Source: Pseudomonas khavaziana
GTDB taxonomy: Bacteria; Pseudomonadota; Gammaproteobacteria; Pseudomonadales; Pseudomonadaceae
DNA: 64,000 bases
Direction of reading: 5' to 3'
NCBI RefSeq assembly: GCF_019145205.1
Contig: NZ_JAHSTT010000013.1
Location: forward strand, 1 to 64,000
The notes below the pieces were generated by a model. It had not been told where the DNA came from. It searched no databases and saw only the letters and a list, made by a program, of their open reading frames with translations. The position numbers and the translations under genes are program-made. Shown here piece by piece: positions 24,769 to 33,961 of the stretch. Numbering within the stretch: the stretch's first letter is position 1; each line of letters begins with the position of its first letter.

Positions 24769-24874
24769 CAGGAGCACTCAGGAGCAACAAGTGCAAAGGG
24801 AGGTTCGATACGCGTACTTGAAGGGTTTGCGTGGCGCTATATAACCAGCGCGGGATTATCTGGCGATTAACGCT

Positions 24875-25474
24875 TCAAGCGACCTGCGTCAGCAGTGCTT
24901 TAGCCTGATTGACGCCCTTCTCCTGGAAGCCCGCCCCCAGGTTCACCCCTTCGGCGTGAATGAAGGTCACGTCGTGGATGCCGATAAACGCCATGACCTG
25001 GCGCAAGTACGGTTCCTGGTGATCCGAGGTGGCGCCGGCGTGAATGCCGCCACGAGCAGTGAGTACGATGGCACGCTTGCCGGTCAACAAACCCTGTGGC
25101 CCAGTGGCGGTGTACTTGAAAGTCACACCGGCCCGCAACACGTGATCCAGCCAGGCTTTAAGAGTGCTGGGGATGGAGAAGTTGTACATCGGCGCAGCCA
25201 TCACCAATACATCGGCAGCCAGCAGTTCGTCAGTCAATTCATTGGAACGGTCCAGGGACACCTGTTCATCGTCGTTGCGTTGCTCGGCGGGTTTCATCCA
25301 CCCACCCAGCAGGTTGGCGTCCAAGTGGGGAACGGGATTGCGCGCCACATCACGCAGGGTGATGCGGTCCGCCGGATGGGCTGCCTGCCATTGGCCGATG
25401 AACTGTTGGGTGAGCTGGCGGGAGATTGAATCCTGCTGGCGCGCACTGCTTTCGATGATCAGGACATTGGACAT
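24875..25474 (-). CDS. azoR: FMN-dependent NADH-azoreductase
   Basis: A 199-aa flavodoxin-fold quinone/azo reductase. Visible motifs are the N-terminal phosphate-binding VLIIESSARQQDSISRQLTQ, the FMN-ring loop AAPMYNFSIPSTLKAWLDHV near residue 95 (PMYNFSIP is the AzoR signature), and TARGGIH near residue 140. These enzymes reduce quinones and azo dyes with NADH and protect against thiol and quinone stress. It is monocistronic, ending at its own terminator. Confidence 0.92.
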   Translation of the reverse strand: MSNVLIIESSARQQDSISRQLTQQFIGQWQAAHPADRITLRDVARNPVPHLDANLLGGWMKPAEQRNDDEQVSLDRSNELTDELLAADVLVMAAPMYNFSIPSTLKAWLDHVLRAGVTFKYTATGPQGLLTGKRAIVLTARGGIHAGATSDHQEPYLRQVMAFIGIHDVTFIHAEGVNLGAGFQEKGVNQAKALLTQVA

Positions 25475-25623
25475 GGCTTGGTAGGCTCCATCGGTAATTG
25501 CTGTAAGTCGATGGAGCGAAGGTTAACCAGGGCCTATTCGATAAAAAAGCGCAAAAAACTGCTATAACCCATCTAGAAATTTGTTGTTAAGCAGAGTATT
25601 CCTGTCTGGCATGCTCCGCTGCT

Positions 25624-25938
25624 TTATTTTCGAGCGCAGTCCAAGGCAATACGCATTTTGATAATCGCGCGGTTGAACTTGGCCGTGGTGTTTGTGCTTT
25701 TGCCGGCGGGTACGGTCACGGTGCGACGGCGCGGCGATTCCGGGCCGTTGGTGAAGATTACCGAACACACCGCATCGTGGGTGCCGTAGTTACTCAACTG
25801 GATCGAACTGATGTCGGCGTCCACATCGGATGCGGTGTAGTCCACGCTTACGCCGTCGATCTTTTTAGTCACGTCGATGGGGTAGGCAAATGCGCTCAAC
25901 GGCAGCAGCGCCAGCAACACACAACAGAATTTTCTCAT
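25624..25938 (-). CDS. Small secreted protein of unknown function
   Basis: A 104-aa exported protein: a signal peptide MRKFCCVLLALLPLSAFA, then a beta-rich domain with IDGVSVDYTASDVDADISSI and VPAGKSTNTTAKFNRAIIK. The mature part has two Cys, one in DAVCSVIF and one in ALDCARK. Similar small Pseudomonas proteins carry the misleading label 3-phosphoglycerate kinase in some databases, as I recall; nothing here resembles that enzyme. The ATG at 25938 starts the signal peptide. It is divergent from a LysR gene. Confidence 0.78.
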   Translation of the reverse strand: MRKFCCVLLALLPLSAFAYPIDVTKKIDGVSVDYTASDVDADISSIQLSNYGTHDAVCSVIFTNGPESPRRRTVTVPAGKSTNTTAKFNRAIIKMRIALDCARK

Positions 25939-25987
25939 TCGGCAGTCTCCAATAAGGACCGCCAGCTTAGGACAAGAGGAGCTCATC

Positions 25988-26911
25988 TTGAAAGCGCCCC
26001 GCGTTACCCTTGATCAATGGCGCACGTTGCAAGCCGTGGTCGACCACGGCGGCTTCGCCCAGGCCGCAGAAGCGCTGCACCGTTCACAGTCCTCTGTGAG
26101 CTACACCGTGGCCCGTATGCAGGACCAGCTGGGTGTGCCGCTGCTGCGCATCGACGGACGCAAGGCGGTGCTTACCGAGGCCGGTGAAGTGCTGCTGCGC
26201 CGCTCCCGGCAGTTGGTGAAGAACGCCAGCCAGTTGGAAGACCTCGCCCACCATATGGAACAGGGCTGGGAAGCTGAAGTGCGCCTGGTGGTCGACGCTG
26301 CCTATCCCAATGCGCGCCTGGTGCGCGCCCTCACCGCGTTTATGCCCCAAAGCCGCGGTTGCCGCGTACGCTTGCGCGAAGAAGTGCTGTCGGGGGTTGA
26401 AGAATTGCTGATGGAAGGCGTGGCCGACCTGGCGATTTGCAGCTTCAGCATCCCCGGTTACCTGGGCACTGAAATGAGTGCGGTGGAATTCATTGCCGTC
26501 GCCCATCCCGAGCACACCTTGCACCGCATGGGCCGCGAACTCAGCTTCCAGGACCTGGAAGGCCAGATGCAGGTGGTGATCCGCGACTCCGGTCGCCAGC
26601 AACCGCGGGATGTCGGCTGGCTCGGCGCCGAACAGCGCTGGACCGTCGGCAGCCTGGCCACCGCCGCCGCCTTCGTCAGCAGCGGCCTGGGTTTTGCCTG
26701 GCTGCCCAGGCACATGGTCGAGCGCGAACTGAACGAGGGCGTGCTCAAGCAGCTGCCTTTGGCACAGGGCGGCAGCCGCCACCCGACCTTCTACCTGTAT
26801 TCGAACAAAGACAAACCCCTGGGGCCGGCGACGCAGATCCTAGTGGAACTGCTGCGCACCTTTGATACCGCTCCCCTGGACGCGCCCTTTGCCGCGCCCC
26901 TGCAAGCCTGA
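25988..26911 (+). CDS. LysR-type transcriptional regulator
   Basis: A 307-aa LysR protein with the N-terminal helix-turn-helix LDQWRTLQAVVDHGGFAQAA and LHRSQSSVSYTVARMQDQLG. The effector domain has SGVEELLMEGVADLAICSFS. The start is TTG at 25988 with AGGAG 7 nt upstream; no ATG or GTG gives a complete helix-turn-helix. An alpha/beta hydrolase gene follows after 14 bp and may be co-transcribed. The effector and targets are unknown. Confidence 0.88.
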   Translation: MKAPRVTLDQWRTLQAVVDHGGFAQAAEALHRSQSSVSYTVARMQDQLGVPLLRIDGRKAVLTEAGEVLLRRSRQLVKNASQLEDLAHHMEQGWEAEVRLVVDAAYPNARLVRALTAFMPQSRGCRVRLREEVLSGVEELLMEGVADLAICSFSIPGYLGTEMSAVEFIAVAHPEHTLHRMGRELSFQDLEGQMQVVIRDSGRQQPRDVGWLGAEQRWTVGSLATAAAFVSSGLGFAWLPRHMVERELNEGVLKQLPLAQGGSRHPTFYLYSNKDKPLGPATQILVELLRTFDTAPLDAPFAAPLQA

Positions 26912-26925
26912 AACGGAGTTCATCC

Positions 26926-27729
26926 ATGGCCTGGTTCGAGCATGAAGGCTGCAGCCTGCATTACGAGGAATACGGCCACGGCAGCCCGCTGATCCTGATC
27001 CATGGCCTGGGCTCAAGCAGCCAGGATTGGGAGCTGCAAGTGCCGGTATTAGCCCGCCACTATCGCCTGATCGTGGTCGATGTGCGCGGTCATGGGCGCT
27101 CCGATAAACCCCGCGAGCGCTACAGCATCCAGGGGTTCACCTTCGACCTGGTCGCACTGATCGAACATCTGGACCTGCCCGCGGCCCACGTGGTGGGGTT
27201 ATCCATGGGCGGTATGATCGCCTTCCAACTGGCGGTGGATGAACCCACGCGGGTTAAAAGCCTGTGCATCGTCAACAGCGCGCCCGAGGTCAAGGTACGC
27301 AGCGCCGATGACTATTGGCAGTGGGCCAAGCGCTGGACCCTGGCCCGCGTGCTGAACCTGAGCACCATCGGCAAGGCCCTGGGCGAACGGCTGTTCCCAA
27401 AACCTGAGCAAGCCGACCTGCGGCGCAAGATGGCCAAACGCTGGGCAAAGAACGACAAACGTGCTTATCTCGCCAGCTTCGACGCGATTGTGGGCTGGGG
27501 CGTGCAGGAACAACTTTCGAGGATTACCTGTCCAACCCTGGTCATCAGCGCCGACCACGACTACACCCCCGTGGCGCAGAAAGAAAACTATGTAAAACTG
27601 CTGCCCGATGCGCGGCTGGTCGTCATTGAAGATTCCCGCCATGCCACGCCCTTGGACCAACCCGAAGTCTTTAACGCGACCTTGCTCGATTTTCTAAAGA
27701 CCGTCGAAACCACTACCCAGGATCACTGA
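26926..27729 (+). CDS. Alpha/beta-fold hydrolase
   Basis: A 267-aa alpha/beta hydrolase. The oxyanion-hole HGLGSSSQDWE lies near residue 26, the nucleophile elbow GLSMGGM (Ser) near 93, a late-strand acidic residue in ISADHDYTPV and the catalytic His in EDSRHATPLDQP. It is of the size of 3-oxoadipate enol-lactonase-like or esterase members. The substrate is not readable. It sits between a LysR gene and ppiA with only 3 bp to the latter, suggesting one operon. Confidence 0.88.
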   Translation: MAWFEHEGCSLHYEEYGHGSPLILIHGLGSSSQDWELQVPVLARHYRLIVVDVRGHGRSDKPRERYSIQGFTFDLVALIEHLDLPAAHVVGLSMGGMIAFQLAVDEPTRVKSLCIVNSAPEVKVRSADDYWQWAKRWTLARVLNLSTIGKALGERLFPKPEQADLRRKMAKRWAKNDKRAYLASFDAIVGWGVQEQLSRITCPTLVISADHDYTPVAQKENYVKLLPDARLVVIEDSRHATPLDQPEVFNATLLDFLKTVETTTQDH

Positions 27730-27732
27730 CCC

Positions 27733-28296
27733 ATGCTGAAAAAAATCGCCTTCTTTGCCGGTTCCGTTCTGTTCGCTGCCAACCTGATGGCGGCCGAACC
27801 TGCCAAGGCGCCTCACGTATTGATCTCCACGACCAATGGCGACATTGAAATCGAACTGGACCCGGTCAAGGCGCCGATCAGTACCAAGAACTTCCTGGCC
27901 TATGTCGACAAAGGCTTCTACACCAACACGATTTTCCACCGCGTGATCCCGGGCTTCATGGTCCAGGGCGGCGGCTTCACTGCACAAATGGCGCAAAAAC
28001 CGACCGAAGCGCCGATCAAGAACGAAGCCAGCAATGGCCTGCATAACGTGCGTGGCACCTTGTCGATGGCGCGCACCAATGACCCGAACTCGGCCACCAG
28101 CCAATTCTTCATCAACGTCGCCGACAATGCCTTCCTGGATCCGGGCCGCGATGCCGGTTACGCCGTGTTCGCCAAAGTGGTCAAAGGCATGGATGTGGTC
28201 GACATCATCGTCAACTCCCAGACCACCACCAAGCAAGGCATGCAGAACGTGCCAATCGATCCTGTCCTGATCAAGTCGGCCAAGCGCATCGACTGA
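27733..28296 (+). CDS. ppiA: Periplasmic peptidyl-prolyl cis-trans isomerase A
   Basis: A 187-aa cyclophilin with a signal peptide (MLKKIAFFAGSVLFAANLMA, cleavage at AMAA-type site). The cyclophilin core includes FHRVIPGFMVQGGG, with the catalytic Arg, then GTLSMARTNDPNSATSQFFI, and GYAVFAKVVKGMDVVD. It catalyses proline isomerisation during folding of exported proteins. It directly follows the hydrolase gene. The size and exported form fit PpiA rather than cytoplasmic PpiB. Confidence 0.94.
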   Translation: MLKKIAFFAGSVLFAANLMAAEPAKAPHVLISTTNGDIEIELDPVKAPISTKNFLAYVDKGFYTNTIFHRVIPGFMVQGGGFTAQMAQKPTEAPIKNEASNGLHNVRGTLSMARTNDPNSATSQFFINVADNAFLDPGRDAGYAVFAKVVKGMDVVDIIVNSQTTTKQGMQNVPIDPVLIKSAKRID

Positions 28297-28347
28297 GGTC
28301 AGCAGCAAGCTTCGCGCGCAGCCCACAAGGCAGCGCGCGCATTTGAA

Positions 28348-28378
28348 AGGAGAGCCCGCACGGCGGGCGTCAAGCCTA
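28348..28378 (+). promoter_or_regulatory. Shine-Dalgarno separated from the start by a hairpin
   Basis: AAAGGAGA ends 25 nt before the ATG at 28379, too far for normal initiation. Between them GCCCGC-ACG-GCGGGC folds into a 6-bp hairpin (28354-28368). Folding it would leave about 11 nt between the AGGAG and the ATG. This is the best explanation for the chosen start. Confidence 0.45.
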
Positions 28379-30211
28379 ATGCTCTATCGTCGTTTTGAAC
28401 AACTGATCGATATTTTCCGCGACGCGCCCAGCGCCGCGCCTCCCGATAAAGTCCTGCCCTTCTATCTCTACTACCTGCGCCAGGTGTGGCCGCATTTCGC
28501 CGCCTTGCTGGTGGTGGGCCTGATTGGCGCGCTGATCGAAGTCGCGTTATTCAGCTATTTGAGCCGCATCATCGACCTGGCCCAGGGCACGCCGCCCGCC
28601 GATTTCTTCCAGATCCACAGCACCGAGCTGATCTGGATGGCCGTAGTCGCCCTGCTCTTGCGCCCGATTTTCGGCGCCCTGCACGACCTGCTGGTACACC
28701 AGACCATCAGCCCCGGCATGACCAGCCTGATTCGCTGGCAGAACCACAGCTACGTGCTCAAGCAGAGCCTCAATTTCTTCCAGAACGACTTCGCCGGGCG
28801 CATTGCCCAGCGCATCATGCAAACAGGTAACTCACTGCGCGATTCCGCCGTAGCGGCAGTGGATGCGATCTGGCACGTGGCGATCTACGCCATCAGCGCC
28901 CTGGTGCTGTTCGCCGAGGCCGACTGGCGCCTGATGATCCCGCTGGTGAGCTGGATCATCTGCTACAGCCTGGCACTGCGTTACTTCGTGCCACGTGTGA
29001 AGGAACGCTCGGTAATCTCCTCCGAAGCGCGTTCCAAATTGATGGGCCGAATTGTCGACGGCTATACCAATATCACCACCTTGAAACTGTTCGCCCATAC
29101 CCAATACGAGCAGCAGTACGCCAAGGAAGCAATCATCGAGCAGACCGAAAAAACCCAACTGGCCAGCCGCGTGGTGACCAGCATGGATATCGCGATTACC
29201 ACCATGAACGGCCTGCTGATCGTCACCACCACCGGCCTGGCCCTGTGGTTGTGGACCCACTCGCTGATCTCGGTGGGTGCGATTGCCCTGGCCACCGGCC
29301 TGGTGATCCGTATCGTCAACATGTCCGGCTGGATCATGTGGGTGGTCAACGGCATTTTCGAGAACATCGGCATGGTGCAGGACGGCCTGAAAACCATTGC
29401 CCAGCCACTGGCGGTGACCGACCGCGACAACGCCCCACGCCTGAGCGTGCCCCAGGGTGAAGTGCGCTTCGAACAGGTGGATTTCCATTACGGCAAGAAG
29501 AGCGGAATCATTGGTGGCCTGAACCTGGAGATCAAGGCCGGGGAGAAGATCGGCCTGATCGGCCCGTCCGGCGCGGGAAAATCGACCCTGGTCAACCTGC
29601 TGCTGCGCCTCTACGACCTGCAGGGCGGACGTATCCTGATCGACGGCCAGAATATCGCCGAAGTCGCCCAGGAAAGCCTGCGCGAACAGATCGGCATGAT
29701 CACCCAGGACACTTCGCTGCTGCACCGTTCGATCCGCGACAACCTGCTGTACGGCAAGCCCGACGCCACGGACGAAGAGCTCTGGGCCGCAGTGCACAAG
29801 GCCCGCGCCGATGAGTTCATCCCACTGCTGTCGGACTCCGAAGGCCGCACCGGGCTGGACGCCCATGTGGGTGAGCGCGGGGTGAAACTCTCCGGCGGTC
29901 AGCGCCAACGTATCGCCATCGCCCGCGTGCTGCTCAAGGACGCACCGATCCTGATCATGGACGAAGCCACCTCGGCGCTGGACTCGGAAGTGGAAGCGGC
30001 GATCCAGGAAAGCCTGGAAACCCTGATGCAGGGCAAGACGGTGATTGCCATCGCCCACCGGTTGTCGACCATCGCACGCATGGATCGCCTGGTCGTACTG
30101 GAGAAAGGCCAGATTGCCGAGAGCGGCAGCCATGCCGAGTTGCTGGCCCACAAGGGGCTGTATGCGCGATTGTGGCAGCACCAGACCGGAGGATTCGTCG
30201 GCATCGACTGA
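28379..30211 (+). CDS. ABC transporter, fused permease/ATPase (exporter type)
   Basis: A 610-aa half-transporter: an N-terminal six-helix ABC-exporter membrane domain (about 30-330) and a C-terminal nucleotide-binding domain. Walker A GPSGAGKST, Q-loop ITQDTSLLHRSI, signature LSGGQRQRIAIAR and Walker B ILIMDEATSALD with a D-loop and the H-loop IAHRLSTIARMD are all intact. It should act as a homodimer in the inner membrane, of the MsbA/multidrug type. The start is the ATG of MLYRRFEQL; the ribosome-binding site is oddly placed. It may belong to the operon with the hydrolase and ppiA. The substrate is unknown. Confidence 0.92.
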   Translation: MLYRRFEQLIDIFRDAPSAAPPDKVLPFYLYYLRQVWPHFAALLVVGLIGALIEVALFSYLSRIIDLAQGTPPADFFQIHSTELIWMAVVALLLRPIFGALHDLLVHQTISPGMTSLIRWQNHSYVLKQSLNFFQNDFAGRIAQRIMQTGNSLRDSAVAAVDAIWHVAIYAISALVLFAEADWRLMIPLVSWIICYSLALRYFVPRVKERSVISSEARSKLMGRIVDGYTNITTLKLFAHTQYEQQYAKEAIIEQTEKTQLASRVVTSMDIAITTMNGLLIVTTTGLALWLWTHSLISVGAIALATGLVIRIVNMSGWIMWVVNGIFENIGMVQDGLKTIAQPLAVTDRDNAPRLSVPQGEVRFEQVDFHYGKKSGIIGGLNLEIKAGEKIGLIGPSGAGKSTLVNLLLRLYDLQGGRILIDGQNIAEVAQESLREQIGMITQDTSLLHRSIRDNLLYGKPDATDEELWAAVHKARADEFIPLLSDSEGRTGLDAHVGERGVKLSGGQRQRIAIARVLLKDAPILIMDEATSALDSEVEAAIQESLETLMQGKTVIAIAHRLSTIARMDRLVVLEKGQIAESGSHAELLAHKGLYARLWQHQTGGFVGID

Positions 30212-30229
30212 TGCAAATACCTTTTAAGG

Positions 30230-30318
30230 GGTGGAAGGGGCTTGCCCGCGAAGACGTCGCCCCAGCAACAGTGATCTTGGCTGACCTACCGCTATCGTGG
30301 GCAAGCCCCCTCCCACAT
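30230..30318. repeat. Mixed-class REPIN
   Basis: The left unit is GTGGAAGGGGCTTGCCCGCG and the right is CGTGGGCAAGCCCCCTCCCAC, so the two halves differ (CCCGCG versus class A-like). It lies between the ABC exporter and aqpZ genes. Confidence 0.7.
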
Positions 30319-30510
30319 TTGATCGCATCCACTCAGTATCATTTACAACACGCGCCAGTGCCCATAGGCATCTGGCGTTTTTTCATGGCCTGGATTTGTG
30401 TAAAAACCCTGCTGTACTCAGTGCAGTGCCCAGATGGGCGCTGAAGTAAATCTGCAGGGAGCATCACTGATTTACTGATTCGGTAGAGCTATCTATCAAG
30501 GACGTGGCAC

Positions 30511-31212
30511 ATGTCTTTGTTCAAACGTTCAATCACAGAGGGGCTGGGTACGTTTTGGCTGGTGTTGGGCGGCTGCGGGAGTGCGGTGCTGGCCGCAGCG
30601 TTTCCCAATGTCGGAATCGGCCTGCTCGGTGTGGCCCTGGCGTTCGGGCTCACAGTGCTGACCATGGCATTTGCCATCGGGCACATCAGCGGCTGCCACC
30701 TTAATCCGGCCGTTTCGGTGGGTCTGGTGGTAGGCGGACGATTCCCAGCCAAGGAGTTGCCGGCCTATATCGTGTCCCAGGTGATCGGCGGCACCCTCGC
30801 CGCCGCTCTGCTGTATTTCATCGCCAGCGGCAAACCGGGGTTCGAACTGGCCTCCGGACTGGCAAGCAATGGGTATGGCGAGCATTCACCGGGCGGGTAT
30901 TCAATGGCGGCAGGGCTGGTCTGCGAGCTGGTGATGACAGCGATGTTCGTGCTGATCATCCTTGGCGCCACCGACCGCCGTGCCCCGGCAGGCTTCGCGC
31001 CTATCGCCATTGGCCTGGCGCTGACGCTGATCCACCTGATCTCGATCCCGGTCACCAACACGTCGGTCAACCCAGCCCGCAGCACGGGGCCTGCGTTGAT
31101 TGTCGGCGGTTGGGCACTCCAGCAGTTATGGTTGTTCTGGCTCGCACCGATCCTCGGCGCGGTGATCGGTGGCGTGACCTATCGATGGCTGGGCAAGGAT
31201 GAAGGGGCTTAA
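30511..31212 (+). CDS. aqpZ: Aquaporin Z
   Basis: A 233-aa water channel with the two half-helix motifs of the aquaporin fold: HLNPAVSVGL near residue 66 and SVNPARSTGPAL near residue 185. The aromatic/Arg selectivity residues (His and Arg region) fit a water-selective pore. Six membrane spans are visible, starting with GTFWLVLGGCGSAVLAA. A good AAGGA ribosome site precedes the ATG. It sits alone between an ABC exporter gene and the convergent acyltransferase gene. Confidence 0.95.
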   Translation: MSLFKRSITEGLGTFWLVLGGCGSAVLAAAFPNVGIGLLGVALAFGLTVLTMAFAIGHISGCHLNPAVSVGLVVGGRFPAKELPAYIVSQVIGGTLAAALLYFIASGKPGFELASGLASNGYGEHSPGGYSMAAGLVCELVMTAMFVLIILGATDRRAPAGFAPIAIGLALTLIHLISIPVTNTSVNPARSTGPALIVGGWALQQLWLFWLAPILGAVIGGVTYRWLGKDEGA

Positions 31213-31222
31213 GGCAAACGGG

Positions 31223-32347
31223 TCAGCCCTGCCGATAAGGCAGGGCTGCCCTCGCCTCTTCGGCATACGCCAGGATGCCCACCCGTTCACGCTCAAGAAA
31301 GTCCGCTACGGCACTCTTGAGCCCCGGATGACGCAGGTAGTGCCATGAGCGTGTAATCACCGGCTCAAACCCGCGAATCAATTTGTGCTCGCCCTGGGCA
31401 CCGGCGTCGAAGCGTTGCAGGCCGTGGGCGATGGCGTAGTCCATGCCCTGGTAGAAACAGGTTTCGAAGTGCAGCCGGTCGAATTCCGCCAGACAGCCCC
31501 AGTAGCGGCCGTAGAAGCTGTCGCCACCGATCAGGCTGAAGGCCATGGCCACCGGGCGCGAGCTTTGCTTGGCCAGTACCACTCGAATGGCCTCGGGCAT
31601 GCGTTCGGCCAGCAGGCTGAAAAACGCGCGGGTCAGGTAGGGCGATTGGCGGCGGACTGCATAAGTATTGGCATAGCAGGCATAGACGAAATCCCATTGA
31701 GCTTCGCTCAGTTCATGGCCCTGCAGCCACTCGAATTCGATGCCCTGCCCCGCCACTTGCTCGCGCTCCTTGCGCATCTGCTTGCGCTTGCGTGAACTCA
31801 AGGCATCGAGAAAATCCTGGAAGTCGCGATAGCCGCGGTTCTGCCAATGAAACTGGCAACCCAGGCGTTGCATCCAGCCCGGCTGCCGGGCCAAGGCCTC
31901 ATCGGCCAAGGCGTCAGTGAAATTGATATGGGCGCTGGACAGCCCTTCGATCTCCAGGTAGCCCGGCAGACTCTTGAGCAACTCGAAGCCGTCCCCGGCA
32001 TTGGCGGCCAAAACGCGTGGGCCGCTGACGGGACTGAACGGCACCGCCGTCAGCAGCTTGGGGTAGTAGTCGATACCCGCGCGCTCACAGGCATCGGCCC
32101 AGCCATGGTCGAACACATACTCGCCATAGGAATGCCATTTGCGATAGCTCGGCAGCGCCGCCACCAGGCGCTGCCCTTCCCAGTGCAGCAGATGCTCCGG
32201 CTGCCAGCCCGATTGCGGCCCCAGGCTGGCGCTGTCCTCCAGCGCGCTCAAGAACCCATGCCGTACAAACGGCTGCGCCCGCGGCACCAGGGCGTCCCAG
32301 ACCTCAGGGGCGATTTCGGACAGGCTGTCCAGGCGTTGCAACGGCAT
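31223..32347 (-). CDS. FemAB-like/GNAT acyltransferase family protein (PF04339 type)
   Basis: A 374-aa cytoplasmic protein of the peptidoglycan-biosynthesis-recognition/DUF482 type with a GNAT-like fold. Signatures include FVRHGFLSALEDSASLGP, the central HWQNRGYRDFQDFLDALSSR, RKQMRKEREQV and near the C-terminus GLQRFDAGAQGEHKLIRGFE and ITRSWHYL. These are typical of the family; the reaction is not known. Among three clustered starts I prefer the ATG at 32347, because GAGG then lies 6 nt upstream; ATG 32353 or GTG 32359 are possible. Confidence 0.85.
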   Translation of the reverse strand: MPLQRLDSLSEIAPEVWDALVPRAQPFVRHGFLSALEDSASLGPQSGWQPEHLLHWEGQRLVAALPSYRKWHSYGEYVFDHGWADACERAGIDYYPKLLTAVPFSPVSGPRVLAANAGDGFELLKSLPGYLEIEGLSSAHINFTDALADEALARQPGWMQRLGCQFHWQNRGYRDFQDFLDALSSRKRKQMRKEREQVAGQGIEFEWLQGHELSEAQWDFVYACYANTYAVRRQSPYLTRAFFSLLAERMPEAIRVVLAKQSSRPVAMAFSLIGGDSFYGRYWGCLAEFDRLHFETCFYQGMDYAIAHGLQRFDAGAQGEHKLIRGFEPVITRSWHYLRHPGLKSAVADFLERERVGILAYAEEARAALPYRQG

Positions 32348-32631
32348 CGGCATCCTCACTGATTCTTGGCGTTAAAGCCTGGCGAGTATCGCTTATCGCA
32401 ACCCCGTGCACACCTTGAAAACACGCTGACAGACTTGGAAATAAATAGTTCCAGTCTCACCCCATTTGTCATCTAGATGAAATCACTTAGCCACTACTCC
32501 GTCATAAACGGTCGCGATACTGACGCCAGTTTTTAGAGCGCCTGGGTCTACCGGGCGACATTTTTTCCGTCCGTCATTGGTCGGTTGTGTCCTGGATGGT
32601 TTGCCATCCCTCCTCACTTTCGGAGATTGAT
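32348..32631. other. Intergenic region before the porin gene
   Basis: About 280 bp. I see no gene or clear terminator. A CCGTCATAAAC half-site resembles a Pho-box half, but no second half follows at the 11-bp period. Confidence 0.4.
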
Positions 32632-33954
32632 ATGCGTCTTGCTTCCACTAAAACTGCGGCGGTCCTGTGTGGCGGCCTGTTGCTGGCCCTGAGTCTACCG
32701 GCCAGCGCTGCAGTCGACGCTAAATTGCTCGACATGCTCAAGGCCAACGGCCAGATCACTGCAGCGCAGTACAGCGAACTGCAAGCAGAGCTGGCCAGGG
32801 ACCAGAAAGAACAGCAGATCGCACGGCAAGCTCAACAAGAGACCAACGAGCAGATCGCGGCCACCGCGAAAAAAACCAACGAGCTGAGCAGCTTCGATCA
32901 AAAATTGGCCTGGGCCGCCAAGACCCAGTTCAAGGGTGACGTACGCTTCCGTCAGGAAACCATCAAGATCGATGGCGAGCCCAACAACGGCGGGCGTGAC
33001 AAGGACCGTCAACGTATCCGTGCCCGCCTGGGTGCCTACACCGAGATCAACCCACAGGTGGACACCGGTATCCGTATCGCCACCGGTGGCGGCGACGACG
33101 CGCGCTCGACCAACCAGGATCAGGATGGCTACTTCGATAAAAAATCGATCTGGCTGGACCTGGGCTACATCGACTACCACCCGGACCAGATCAAGAACCT
33201 GCACGTGATCGGCGGCAAGATGCTGCAGCCATGGGTGAGCATGGGCGACGTGATCTGGGATAGCGACATCAACCCGGAAGGCCTGGCCGTCACTTACAAA
33301 TACCCACTGGGTAGCAGCGCCGAACTGTTCGGCAGCCTCGGTAACTACAATCTCAAAGACAACGTCGACGGCGACGGCGTGCAGTTCCGACACGACCTGC
33401 GCCTGACATCCGGCCAGCTTGGTACGCGTTTCTCGGTCACCGACAACCTGAAAATGACCTTGGGCGGCAGTGTCTACGCCTACAAAAATGACGAGGACAG
33501 CCGCTGCACAACCACCACCACGCCTTGCGCGTTGGCGGTCAACGGCAACTCGGCCAACAACGAATTCCGCCTGTATGAAGGCTTTGCCCAGGCAGATATC
33601 GGCGGCCTGGCAGTGCCCCTGGCGTTCTACGGCCAGTACGTGAAGAACAACGATGCTGTGACCGACCAGGACACCGCGTGGTTGCTGGGTGCCAAGTCCA
33701 AGGTGTTCGGTTTCAACCTGGACTACAACTACCGCGACGTTCAACGTAATGCCGTCGTAGGCGCCTTCACCGATTCGGACTTCGCCAACGGCACCACCGG
33801 TTCGCGCGGCCATAAGATGAAGGTCAGCTACGACATCGACAAGAACTTTGCCCTCGGCGCCACCTACTTCCTGACCAAGGCTGACTTCGCCAGCCGCACT
33901 CAGCGGGATGCCAATACCAACACCTTGCAGTTGGATGCTGAAGCCAAGTTCTAA
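32632..33954 (+). CDS. Putative outer-membrane porin (Porin_5 family)
   Basis: A 440-aa outer-membrane protein: a signal peptide (MRLASTKTAAVLCGGLLLAL, cleavage near ASAAV), a short helical/coiled-coil segment LLDMLKANGQITAAQYSELQ and then EQQIARQAQQE, followed by a beta-barrel with many alternating strands and a C-terminal Phe (DAEAKF). The features GDVRFRQETI, RQRIRARLGAY, WDSDINPEGLAVTYKY match the Porin_5 group of putative porins. The start ATG has GGAG 8 nt upstream. The transported solute is unknown, and it does not look like OprO/OprP. Confidence 0.85.
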   Translation: MRLASTKTAAVLCGGLLLALSLPASAAVDAKLLDMLKANGQITAAQYSELQAELARDQKEQQIARQAQQETNEQIAATAKKTNELSSFDQKLAWAAKTQFKGDVRFRQETIKIDGEPNNGGRDKDRQRIRARLGAYTEINPQVDTGIRIATGGGDDARSTNQDQDGYFDKKSIWLDLGYIDYHPDQIKNLHVIGGKMLQPWVSMGDVIWDSDINPEGLAVTYKYPLGSSAELFGSLGNYNLKDNVDGDGVQFRHDLRLTSGQLGTRFSVTDNLKMTLGGSVYAYKNDEDSRCTTTTTPCALAVNGNSANNEFRLYEGFAQADIGGLAVPLAFYGQYVKNNDAVTDQDTAWLLGAKSKVFGFNLDYNYRDVQRNAVVGAFTDSDFANGTTGSRGHKMKVSYDIDKNFALGATYFLTKADFASRTQRDANTNTLQLDAEAKF

Positions 33955-33961
33955 CGCTTAA

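Noticed and set aside
25624..25938. 3-phosphoglycerate kinase, a name attached to similar small proteins
   Set aside because: The product is a 104-aa exported protein with no kinase motifs; the label is evidently an annotation error.
32500..32530. Pho box before the porin gene
   Set aside because: Only one half (CCGTCATAAAC) is present. The second repeat at the 11-bp period is missing, and the porin is not of the OprO/OprP type.
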